Positions 31,034-40,247 of a DNA stretch of 64,000 nucleotides are shown here, in pieces (within the stretch, counting starts at the first letter, position 1; every line of letters starts with the position of its first letter). The notes beneath the pieces were generated by a model. It saw only the letters and a program-made list of their open reading frames with translations. It was not told the origin of the DNA and did not search any database. The stretch spans positions 83,476,389-83,540,388 of the forward strand of contig NC_092809.1 of the NCBI RefSeq assembly GCF_040954645.1, read 5' to 3'. This DNA is from Diabrotica undecimpunctata. Its lineage: Eukaryota > Arthropoda > Insecta > Coleoptera > Chrysomelidae. The translations under genes and the position numbers were made by a program.

Positions 31034-32152
31034 TAGTCGATGCACGTCTTTCTTATTGGCCGTTGATGCACACCATTGGCCTCCAACGTCACGAGGATGT
31101 CCACCATTAATCGAGGACACGTTTCTGTGGCATCATTGGTCGAGGAAAACGTTCTAACGTCACAAGGATGGTGTTACTATGTCACCATTGGTCCCTCATC
31201 GCTATACCGCCATTTCTATGTTGTTTATTCAAATTCTAAGCTGTCATTGGTCGCTGGGGGTGTTGCTATTCCCACCACTGACGCTGCTATGCTGCCATTG
31301 GTCAACGACACGTTCCGACGTCACGAAGACGTCCACCATTGGTCAGCAAGACATTGGGGGACGTTCCTATGCCACCATTGGCCTGCTATTCCCACCACTG
31401 ACGCTGCTATGCTGTCATTGGTCGACGACACGTTCCGACGTCACGAGGACGTTCTCCATCGGCCAGAAAGATATTGGGGGACGTTCCTATGCCACCATTG
31501 GCCTGCTATTCCCACCACTGACGCTGCTATGCTGTCATTGGTCGACGACACGTTCCGACGTCACGAGGAGGGCGTTACTATGCCACCATTGGCCTGCTAT
31601 TCCCACCACTGACGCTGCTATGCTGTCATTGGTCGACGACACGTTCCGACGTCACGAGGAGGGCGTTACTATGCCACCATTGGCCTGCTATTCCCACCAC
31701 TGACGCTGCTATGCTGTCATTGGTCGATGACACGTTCCGACGTCACGAGGAGGGCGTTACTATGTCACCATTGGTCCTTCATCGCTATACCGCCATTTCT
31801 ATGATGTTTATTCAAATTCTGAGCTGTCATTGGTCGCAGTGGGTGTTGCTATTCCCACCACTGACGCTGCTATGCTGTCATTGGTCGACGACACGTTCCG
31901 ACGTCACGAGAACGTCCACCATTGGTCAGCAAGACATGGGGGGACGTTCCTACGCCACCATTGGCCGAGGGGCGTGGTCTAGAGACACGAGGTACGTTTC
32001 TACGTCACCATTGGTCGAGGGGCGTGGCCTCGAGACCCTAGGCACGTTCCTACGTCACGAGGGGGGCGTGGCCTTGACCCATGAGGATACGTACGCTTGA
32101 CGATCGACGTGTGACGTCACTTCCGCTCCAGAAGGAACACTATCTATCTACT
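30940..32152 (-). repeat. Polinton right TIR
   Basis: Inverted partner of 3196-3891 plus 8290-8715. It carries the same CpG-rich array, in reverse: CCATTGG (inverted CCAAT) boxes, GACGTCACGAG blocks and 91-bp-type units at about 31380-31750. The outer end is GGAACACTATCTATCTACT (to 32152). Long open frames across it (31076-31612, 31179-31703, 31711-32100) come from the repeats. The polymerase frame is open into the inner end. Confidence 0.92.
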
Positions 32153-32467
32153 TCTATGTCTACTATAAGGACTCAAAATCCTACGTTTCATAAAAGATTT
32201 CAGGAGACAAATTCTTTACAAGTGACTTGCTGGAATTGTGGTATTAAAGGACATTCATTCCCGGAGTGTAGATCTGAACGTACCGTATTTTGCCATGGTT
32301 GCGGTAGTAAAAATGTCTATAAGAAGAATTGTAGTTGCTCTTCAAAAAACGAGCAATCTGGTGTCAACATCAACCCACCAGCCCCGTCTACGTCGAACAC
32401 AGAAAAGCCGACAACAAAAGACAAGCACATTCCAGAAAAATCTCTACAAAAAAGGTCACGACAATAG
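32153..32467 (+). CDS. gag: gypsy-1 gag, C-terminal part with zinc knuckle
   Basis: Continuation of gypsy-1 gag after the Polinton, in the same phase as the reading that ends at 3195. It has a CCHC zinc knuckle, CWNCGIKGHSFPEC, then a second Cys cluster (CHGCGSKNVYKKNCSC), which bind RNA. It ends at 32467. The pol frame overlaps it in the -1 phase. Confidence 0.88.
   Translation, partial: SMSTIRTQNPTFHKRFQETNSLQVTCWNCGIKGHSFPECRSERTVFCHGCGSKNVYKKNCSCSSKNEQSGVNINPPAPSTSNTEKPTTKDKHIPEKSLQKRSRQ
32344..32350 (+). promoter_or_regulatory. -1 ribosomal frameshift site (A AAA AAC) between gag and pol of gypsy-1
   Basis: AAAAAAC lies in exactly the X XXY YYZ phase relative to gag (codons TCA AAA AAC). 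A -1 slip here enters the pol frame, which is open from before this point to 35853. A second A-run at 32448-32453 is in the wrong phase. I did not identify a downstream stem or pseudoknot. Confidence 0.78.
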
Positions 32468-35400
32468 ACCGACGACAAATTAATTTGCATAATAGTGATT
32501 CCCATTCGTCTTCTAATACAGTATTGCATAACAATGATAATAAAATTGTCTCTTTTTCTAAATTTAATTCAAACAGTAATATAGACAAAAACGTATCTAA
32601 TTTATTACCTACTTATTCTTCAAAGGTTGACGATTCTGATGATGAGTCTATCATTTCTCTGAGTAATAATTTGACTTTAGATAGTAATTTAACTTTAGTT
32701 CCTATTTTGCCTTCTGAGAAACTAACTACTAATCCATTGTTGGACAAGCACGGTCCTGATAATCGTCCATATATATCTATTTCAATAGATGGTGAGGTTA
32801 TTTCTGCACTTTTGGATTCAGGTAGCAACGTTTCTATCCTGGGTTCATCATCATTGTATTTATTAAAAAAGTGTAAGCTAACTTTAAATTATGATGTTTC
32901 TATTTGCTTAACAACAGCTGATGGTAGTCTTCAAAATACTATCGGTTCTGTTGATTTACCCGTATCTTTGCAGAATATCACACATATATTGAAATTTTTA
33001 GTAGTACCTTCTATTTCTCAAAAAATAATTTTAGGTATGGACTTTGTAAGAATTTTTAAACTTAACTTAGATTTTTCCAATTTTACCTTTAATTCTGTCA
33101 ATTCAATGGAGTTTTCAACATGTGTTGTTAACACTATTAGTGACAAACACAGCCTAACACCTTCTCAATCAGTTCAACTCGATTCCGTGATGAAATTATT
33201 TAAAGAAATAGGTCCAGTAGATTCTATTGGTAGAACTCATCTTTACACTCATCACATTGATACAGCAGGCAATAAACCAGTTAAACAGAGGCAGTATCCT
33301 TTGTCTCCTGCCATGCAAAAAATTTTAAATGAAGGAGTTGATGAGATGCTACGTTTAAAGGTGAGCCAACCCTTAACTACTCCCACTCCTTGGCTTAGCC
33401 CACTGTGGCTTGTTAAAAAAAAAGACGGTACATACCGCACATGTTTTGATGGTCGTAAATTAAACTCTGTTACGATACCAGATAGTTACCCTATGCCACT
33501 TGTTGATACTGTAATTTCTAAGGTTCGAGATGCAAAGTATATTTCATCTATTGATCTCCGTCATGCATTTTATCAGATACCTCTAGATGAAGAATCTAGA
33601 TTAAAGACTGCGTTTTCAATTCCTAACAGAGGAGTTTTTTGTTTTAATGTCTTACCGTTCGGGTTAAATAATAGTGCACAAGCTATGAGTCGCTTGATGG
33701 ACTATGTCATTGGACCAAAACTTGATCCATATGCATTTTATTATATTGATGACATTATAGTTGTTACCCCAGATTTCGACACCCATATAAGAGTACTCAA
33801 AGACCTGTTCAGACAATTAAAATCCGCTAATCTTACTGGTAATTTTGATAAATGTGAATTCTGTAGACCCTCATTGAAGTTTCTTGGTTATATAGTTGAT
33901 AAAGAAGGTTTACGAACCGACCCAGATAAGGTACAGTCAATTCTTGACTATCCTGTGCCGCAAAATACGACACAGATACGTCGTTTAATTGGGTTGATAG
34001 GATATTATCGTCGTTTCCTCCGTAATTTCAGTACTGTTAGTAGCCCCATCTCCGATTTGTTGAAAGGAAAGAAAAAAGGACAATCTATTACTTGGACCAA
34101 AGAGGCAGACGAAGCGTTCATCAAAATAAAAGAACTTTTGACTAGTGCTCCTGTACTAGCCAGTCCAGACTTTTCTAAAAAATTCTACTTAGCTTGCGAT
34201 GCTTCCGATCATGGAGTAGGTAGTGTTCTTTTTCAAAAAGACGATGGTTTCGAACATCCCGTCGCTTACTTCAGCAAAACGCTAAATAAATGTCAGCGTA
34301 AGTACAGTACCACTGAGAAAGAGATGCTTTCAATCTTACTATCCATTGAAAAATTTCGAGGATACATTGAAGGTACTGAGTTCTGTGTTATAACAGATCA
34401 TGCTTCCTTACAATGGTTAACTACGATGAAAAATCCATCACCTAGGTTAGCTAGATGGATAATGAAATTATCTTGTCATAAATTTTCGATTATACACCGC
34501 AGTGGTTCATTAAATGTAGTGGCAGATTCACTATCTAGAATTCCCAATAACATGCCGGAAGTTTGTGTCTTAAACTTGTCTAATTTAAAGCCAGATGTTT
34601 TTTATAAGTCATTAATTAAAAAGTGTTCAGAAAATCCAGAATTGTATCCTTCTTTTCGAGTACAGGACAATGTTCTTTATAAGCATGTTTTCCCGAAAAC
34701 TAAATTTGGTGAATCTTCCACCGAATGGAAGGTTTTTGTTCCTGCACCGAATAGACAAGAAGTCCTTAAGATGTACCATGATGAACCTACAGCTGGTCAC
34801 TTCGGGGTGTCTAAAACAATAGGGAGAATATCTGAAATTTACTATTGGCCAAGAATGAGATCTTCGGTGGTGAAATATATCTCCAAGTGCAAAATTTGTG
34901 CATCCTGCAAGTCATCAAATCTACCTCCAGCTGGTAAAATGGGCAATTATAGAGATATTAATTATCCATTTCAGTTTCTTTCCGCTGATTTATTAGGTCC
35001 CTACCCTCGGTCTAAAAACGGGAACCGTTATCTTTTAGTCGTCACAGATTGGTTTACAAAATTTGTGTTTGTTCATACCATGTCAAGTGCAACATCTAAG
35101 GGAATTGTTAGGTTTATAGAAAACCAAATTTTTTTGTTATTTGGAGTGCCTCAGATATTTGCATGCGACAATGGCTCACAATTTATTTCTAAGGAATTTA
35201 AAGATCTTATGTCCAGGTATGGAGTGAAAAAAATTTGGTATAACGCAAGGTATTTTCCACAGATTAATCCAACAGAAAGGGTAAATAAAACCATAACTAC
35301 AGCCATTCGTTCTTATATACACGACAATCACAAAGATTGGGATAAGGAAATTTATAAAATTGCACAGGCAATTCGACTTGCCAAACACGAAGTCACGAAA

Positions 35401-35853
35401 TTTTCTCCGTCATTCTTAACCTTTGCTAGGAACATTTCTACAAACGGTTCTTTCTTCGGAAAAATAGAAGACAGAGCAGATAATGACATTAACATTAACT
35501 GTCATTTGTTTTCTCCCAAACCTCCTGAGGAGCTATCACCTTTGTTTTCTGAAGTGCAAAAGAGGTTGCGTCACTCGCATGCAATTAACTCTAAGCGTTA
35601 CAACTTGCGTAAACGCACACTACATTTCAATGTAGGGGATAAGGTCTGGAAGAGAAATTTTGTACTTTCCAAGGCTGTCGACAACTTTTCAGCTAAACTG
35701 GCACCTAAATTTATACCCTGTGTTGTCCATAAGGTAATTTCACCCTTAGTTTATTCCTTGAAAGATCTGGATGGCAACATCCTAGGAGATTTCCATATTA
35801 GAGACATTAAGTTAGATGTTACTGACCTTTCTGAAGATGAGTCCTCAAAATAA
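32344..35853 (+). CDS. pol: gypsy-1 pol: protease, RT, RNase H, integrase
   Basis: Uninterrupted frame of about 1170 codons; expression is probably by -1 frameshift from gag. Protease: ALLDSGSNVSIL (DSG). Reverse transcriptase: SSIDLRHAFYQIPLDE (first Asp), FNVLPFGLNNSAQAM and FYYIDDIIVV (YIDD). RNase H: LACDASDHGVGSVLF, TEKEMLSIL and VITDHASLQWL. Integrase: H2C2 zinc finger (HFGVSKTIGRI ... CKICASC), catalytic FLSADLLGPYP, FACDNGSQFIS and NPTERVNK (D, D, E), then a GPY/F-type C-terminus (VGDKVWKRNFV ... FHIRDIK). All catalytic residues are present, so the enzyme set looks functional although the element is split. Confidence 0.95.
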   Translation, partial: KKRAIWCQHQPTSPVYVEHRKADNKRQAHSRKISTKKVTTIDRRQINLHNSDSHSSSNTVLHNNDNKIVSFSKFNSNSNIDKNVSNLLPTYSSKVDDSDDESIISLSNNLTLDSNLTLVPILPSEKLTTNPLLDKHGPDNRPYISISIDGEVISALLDSGSNVSILGSSSLYLLKKCKLTLNYDVSICLTTADGSLQNTIGSVDLPVSLQNITHILKFLVVPSISQKIILGMDFVRIFKLNLDFSNFTFNSVNSMEFSTCVVNTISDKHSLTPSQSVQLDSVMKLFKEIGPVDSIGRTHLYTHHIDTAGNKPVKQRQYPLSPAMQKILNEGVDEMLRLKVSQPLTTPTPWLSPLWLVKKKDGTYRTCFDGRKLNSVTIPDSYPMPLVDTVISKVRDAKYISSIDLRHAFYQIPLDEESRLKTAFSIPNRGVFCFNVLPFGLNNSAQAMSRLMDYVIGPKLDPYAFYYIDDIIVVTPDFDTHIRVLKDLFRQLKSANLTGNFDKCEFCRPSLKFLGYIVDKEGLRTDPDKVQSILDYPVPQNTTQIRRLIGLIGYYRRFLRNFSTVSSPISDLLKGKKKGQSITWTKEADEAFIKIKELLTSAPVLASPDFSKKFYLACDASDHGVGSVLFQKDDGFEHPVAYFSKTLNKCQRKYSTTEKEMLSILLSIEKFRGYIEGTEFCVITDHASLQWLTTMKNPSPRLARWIMKLSCHKFSIIHRSGSLNVVADSLSRIPNNMPEVCVLNLSNLKPDVFYKSLIKKCSENPELYPSFRVQDNVLYKHVFPKTKFGESSTEWKVFVPAPNRQEVLKMYHDEPTAGHFGVSKTIGRISEIYYWPRMRSSVVKYISKCKICASCKSSNLPPAGKMGNYRDINYPFQFLSADLLGPYPRSKNGNRYLLVVTDWFTKFVFVHTMSSATSKGIVRFIENQIFLLFGVPQIFACDNGSQFISKEFKDLMSRYGVKKIWYNARYFPQINPTERVNKTITTAIRSYIHDNHKDWDKEIYKIAQAIRLAKHEVTKFSPSFLTFARNISTNGSFFGKIEDRADNDININCHLFSPKPPEELSPLFSEVQKRLRHSHAINSKRYNLRKRTLHFNVGDKVWKRNFVLSKAVDNFSAKLAPKFIPCVVHKVISPLVYSLKDLDGNILGDFHIRDIKLDVTDLSEDESSK

Positions 35854-37875
35854 TCATTGTTTTGTTGCTTTACTTTGTCTATGATCTTTTGTACACTACA
35901 TTATAGTGGATTATCTTTTGTTAGAAGAAAAAAAAATTAAAATCAATTTATTACACCTTTTTATCTATCTGTTATCCTTGCCTTGTTGCCTAGTGTTTGT
36001 AAGGGATTACACGTGGTGTCATTTTGGTAATGTAAGAGATGTTCATTTTTGTGGTTGATTATTCTTTATTTTATTCTCTAGGATGATATTAATTTATAAT
36101 ACATTCTGAATATTCTGTTTTTTGTTGATTTTGTTGATTGTTTATTAACCAGTAGTTATTCTATAACTATCTCGGTTGAGTTGCTTTTCCTATAGTATAG
36201 GTTAAGTTAACTTATTTTAGTGTCAAGACACTTTCCCTCTTCTGAAACTAAAGTAATTTTATGCATTACTCTTCATGAGACTCTAGTGTAAATTTATGGC
36301 GTTTTGGAGTAATTTTTGCTAGCTTTTAATAAAACTATGCACCCTTTGGTCGTATTTTTTCCACATGGTTCATGCATTATGCAGTTTTCTAATTTGTGCG
36401 TAATCATCGTTTCCATTTTAACAGAAAAACTATGGCAGTTTATCTTCTATTTATATTTGTGTTTGTTCTATCTATTTCAACCACATACACTAGTTTTTGT
36501 ATATTTTTATCAAAAATATACTGGCGTCCAAAACAATTTTCTTGGTATAATTGAGCATCGTATTCTTTATTTCCACTCGTTTTAGATCTCAATAACAGAG
36601 TGTTTTCGTAGTATATTTAGGAAGACATAATATCGAGAAATTAAATTTTGTTTCTTTTTCTTCTTCAAATCTATATAGGATCTTAGATTATGGTATTATT
36701 TCATGTTTAAACGATTATATTTATTCATTTATTTTGTTTTCAATGATTATTAGTAGCGTAACATATTGAGACTCATACTTTTGTAAATATTTACCTTAAC
36801 TTAATTAATCTATACTGGAATAATTTTATTTAGTAATTTTTATTTAACTAATGCAATTTTTTGTATTAGACCAGTATAGTTAGCAAATTTTATTAATACT
36901 GATTAAATTTTTCCTGGGATACGTTTAGTTACCTACCCCAACTTATTATTCATTTGACGGTGTATAATAATTTACACTTAAAATAGAACTTGTTATTTTT
37001 GTTTTAAGAATTATTAGTTCATTTTTTTTTCACTAAACTTTATTAAGAGTTATAGTTTTAGAATAGTTTTTTTAGTGCGGTGACACTATAAATCACTATT
37101 TGTTTTTTGTTGACAAAAATATTAATTTAATTAAAAAAAAAATAAATAAATAAAATTTCATGAGTATCTTTGAGATATTAGCTATTATTTGTTTCTTGTT
37201 AATTTTGTTACCTTTAACGGATTAACCGTGATATGCAAATATTGTTTTAATTTCAGCCATAAAATCTCGCTCTTCAATTTAAAAGTAAAAGACAGTTTTT
37301 TTTCTCTATATTGCAGAATTTAATTGTTACAGCAAATCTTGATTAATATAACTAAACACAGCACTTTTTGATTACATTATCACTATTATTTATAATATGT
37401 TCAGCAGTTTAAAAAAAAAGACAAAAAATATTGTTACTTAGTGTGTTCACATTTCGGATCTGTAAAACTTTTATAGAAATATGTTGTAGTTTCGATTTCT
37501 AATTTTTTCCATCTTTAATTCAAATTAAAAGTTGTATTCTGTTATTTCACGTTGTAGATAGGTCGTTTCTAGATTTTTATTTTACAATGTGCATTGTATG
37601 ATCCTTCGTATTTTTTTTCTCTTGATCGTTTCTTATGAAGTAGAGTTTTGTATTCCTTATGATTCGAATATATTTATTTTATAGGAGTCACGTTCGGTAT
37701 TTCCCACTTCTTTTTATTTTTCTGTGTCACTTTTAAGCCTTCTTCTTTGGGTATTTGTACTATTGTCTCATTTTGCCTTCTGTTCTTGTTTTCTCTTAGT
37801 TCTGCTTTCTGATTAGTATTTCTCAAAAATTTTTCAGTCAGTCTTCAAAATTTTTTTTTCCTGGTGGGGGGAGTG
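35854..37875 (+). other. gypsy-1 3' non-coding region with polypurine tract
   Basis: About 2.0 kb of AT-rich sequence with no convincing gene. A hydrophobic open frame at 36316-36585 shows no envelope features. The polypurine tract TGGTGGGGGGAGTG (37862-37875) directly precedes the 3' LTR and would prime plus-strand synthesis. Confidence 0.8.
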
Positions 37876-39147
37876 TGTAACGTTTAAAACGTTACATTTT
37901 TGTTCTTATTAATTTCAAAGTACTTTCCACTATTTTCTGCGCATACTATTTGATTTTTATTGATAATAAGTTCTTTTTCCTTTGTTTGTATTCCTATATT
38001 TTATTTCAATATTTTCCTATTACAAATAAATCCGCTGATTAATTTCTTAAGTCCCCTCGTAGTCCTACCTTCGCTTACTTTATCGTACAAGAAACAGAAA
38101 CCCCACTCCTAAATAATTTACTTCTATCAATCCGACCCGATTTAATTTCTTTTTAAAATAAACCAGCAAACGAGAAGGTATTATTAAAAATGTAAGTCCT
38201 CGTGGTCAGAAACTTCCAACGGTCTGGGTAAGTTAATACTTTGCTCTTTTTACAACAACATATTTTCATACTTTAATCAAGAACACTTTTAGTTTTTCGT
38301 ATAATTTTGTGTACGCAAGTACTTAAAAACTGCTTATAATTTTTATTTTCTTTTTACCTTTGCTGTAATAATAATAATTCAATATAAATCGTATTTATCG
38401 CACAACTTTGTCTTTTTCATTTTTCATTTAATAATTTATTTATTAATTACAATTATTAATTTGTGAGTTTTGGCAACATCAGAGAATTCTGGATCGGTAT
38501 ACAGGTCTCGGAGAGAAGAGCTTTCCGCTTGCCAGAATTCTTCTGTTGTTGGACAAAACTCGTGCCATGACGAGTTTTATAGCGGCTTTTGTTTTTCTAG
38601 CCACCTTGGTTTTTATTCAAGAGAATCCACCTTGGTTTTTATTCAAGAGAATCCACCTTGGTTTTTATTCAAGAGAATCCACCTTGGTTTTTATTCAAGA
38701 GAATCCATCTTGGTTTTTATTCAAGAGAATCCACCTTGAAGAATACGAAAATGAAATTGTTTTTTTTTTGAATAAGAAATCCATCTCGATTTTGAAAGTC
38801 CGCATGGCTTTGGATTGGAGAGGGATCCACATGGTTTCGGCTTAGCGGCATGGTTTTTGCAGACATTGTATGGTCCGAGTTGAGAAGGAAACAGCAGGAG
38901 GATTTCTCATAGAGTAGAGCTAAGTTTCTTTATTTCTTGAGATTTTGTATATAGATGCTTAATTCCCTGTTGTTAGAACCTCAATTTAATTGTTATTATA
39001 TTTTGAATTATTAAAATATAAATAAATGAAGATATGTGTTAAAGAAATTATTTTATTAATAATTCCCGATTTCTCAAATTAAGTTAGTTTATGCCGAACA
39101 TCACCCCTGAGGGGTTTCAATGTGCAATGGGTGAGCTAGCCGTTACA
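37876..39147 (+). repeat. gypsy-1 3' LTR
   Basis: 1272 bp, same length and ends as the 5' LTR, with the same five 26-bp units at about 38602-38731. It is followed by TAAT (39148-39151), the target duplication, and then by gypsy-3 gag sequence. Confidence 0.95.
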
Positions 39148-39366
39148 TAATAGACAAGATTTCAACAATAGAAGAAATACAGAGCGGCCTAACTATAACA
39201 GACAGGTAAATTGGTACGAAGGAATAGAAGCTGCGAAGACAGGGAACGAAATAGTACAAGGCAAGAAAATGTGAGCAGAAGTCATAGTAGGGAAAGACAT
39301 ATGACATCAGATCCAAGTGGTCAGATACAATCTGACAATTCTAACAATCAAAATTTTGTTCAGTAA
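39148..39366 (+). pseudogene. gag: gypsy-3 copy A gag C-terminus (right piece)
   Basis: Matches 52262-52478 of copy B (NNRRNTERPNYNRQV and following). After NRQVN one base change in length breaks the phase relative to copy B. It ends at CAGTAA (39361-39366). The copy A and copy B pieces are very similar, so they belong to one family. Confidence 0.82.
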
Positions 39367-39502
39367 ACTTTCTGAATTACAAGTTAGGCCATTGCGATTA
39401 TGAAAAACCTTCTGAATTTATTTCTTTAGATAAAGATAAAATTATTGAATCTATTAATTTAATTTATATAAATGCTTTGGCCAAAAATAAAATGATAAAA
39501 TT

Positions 39503-40065
39503 ATGATAGATACTGGTTCAGAAAGTACTTTAGTCTCGGAGAATTTTATTTTTAATACATTAAAACTATCAGATATAATAAAGATTCCAAAAATTAAAAT
39601 TGTTGGTGCAAATAATAAGAAGTTGAGTGAAATTGATAAACTAGCCAATTTTAAAATTAATATTCTTAATAAAGAAATTAATATGCAAGGATTTATTGTC
39701 AAGGATTTATGTGATGATATATTAATGGGAAATGATGAATTGGAAAAGAAGAAAGTAAAGATAGATTTTGAAGAAAAAATGGTAACTTTGGAAGGGCAAA
39801 TAATTAAATTTATGCAGAAAGATGAGGTGGAAGAAGGAATAAGAGTTGATAGGATATTATTAAAAGATAATAATGATGTTTATGAAGAAGAAATGTATTT
39901 TGATGATAGGGAAATGTCCCAAAAGAATGTAAAGAATAATTGTAGTGAATATTTAAGGAATGCAATTTTTAAGCAGCTGGATGCCTACGAGGTGGAGTGC
40001 GTAGAATTGAAAGCAAGGAATAATGAGTACATAATGAAGAATAATTTTAATTGTAAAGAAGAAGA
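39503..40065 (+). pseudogene. pol: gypsy-3 copy A protease and linker, cut by LINE
   Basis: Aspartic protease at the start of pol: MIDTGSESTLVSENFIF (DTG), then KIKIVGANNKKL and ILMGNDELEKKKVKIDF. A charged linker follows up to EEDF. At about 40066 a T-run starts, which is the tail of the minus-strand LINE, and the reading ends. In copy B the corresponding sequence continues as MMKVLNCPEEYKS. A few codons upstream of 39503 also belong to pol but are out of phase here. Confidence 0.85.
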
Positions 40066-40247
40066 TTTTTTTTATTTAAATTAACGTGCATGTGACATCT
40101 ATGGTCATTAGCACGAGTTACGATTACATGGTAATATCATATTAACTACACAATAATGTAGTTTACATTAACATTTAACAGAAAGTAGTAGTTTACAAAA
40201 AACATTGTAACATAAAGAGAAAATAATAAAAACTTATAATATAACAT

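Larger units (their letters stand above)
3196..32152. mobile_element. Maverick/Polinton (fossil), about 16.0 kb net of nested elements
   Basis: The termini are inverted repeats beginning AGTAGATAGATAGTGTTCC (3196) and ending in its reverse complement (32152), with AG...CT ends as usual for Polintons. The flanks are TATATG (3190-3195) and TCTATG (32153-32158), a 6-bp target duplication with one mismatch. The gene set is protein-primed polymerase B, retroviral-type integrase, packaging ATPase, adenain-like protease, two capsid proteins and a PLA2 protein. Subtracting the DUF7869-type transposon and gypsy-2 (each with one target copy) leaves 16,040 bp, normal for the group. At least ten disabling changes are visible, so this copy cannot encode a working set. 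Confidence 0.95.
128..39147 (+). mobile_element. gypsy-1: Ty3/gypsy LTR retrotransposon carrying a nested Polinton
   Basis: Two LTRs of exactly 1272 bp (128-1399 and 37876-39147), both TG...CA type (TGTAAC...GTTACA), are flanked by the 4-bp duplication TAAT (124-127 and 39148-39151). Inside are a primer-binding site, gag, a 1172-codon pol frame and a polypurine tract. Without the Polinton (3196-32152 plus one 6-bp target copy) the element is about 10.06 kb. By eye the LTRs differ at about ten positions (near 0.8%), so the insertion is fairly young. Pol is uninterrupted; gag has a one-base frameshift near 3050 and is split by the Polinton. Confidence 0.95.

Noticed and set aside
3196..32152. 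Interpretation as an active endogenous virus
   Set aside because: Polymerase, integrase, protease, ATPase and both capsid genes carry disabling lesions in this copy.
36316..36585. Hydrophobic open frame in the gypsy-1 3' region as a possible envelope gene
   Set aside because: Only 89 codons, AT-rich, no signal peptide plus cleavage site plus membrane anchor layout, no Cys pattern.
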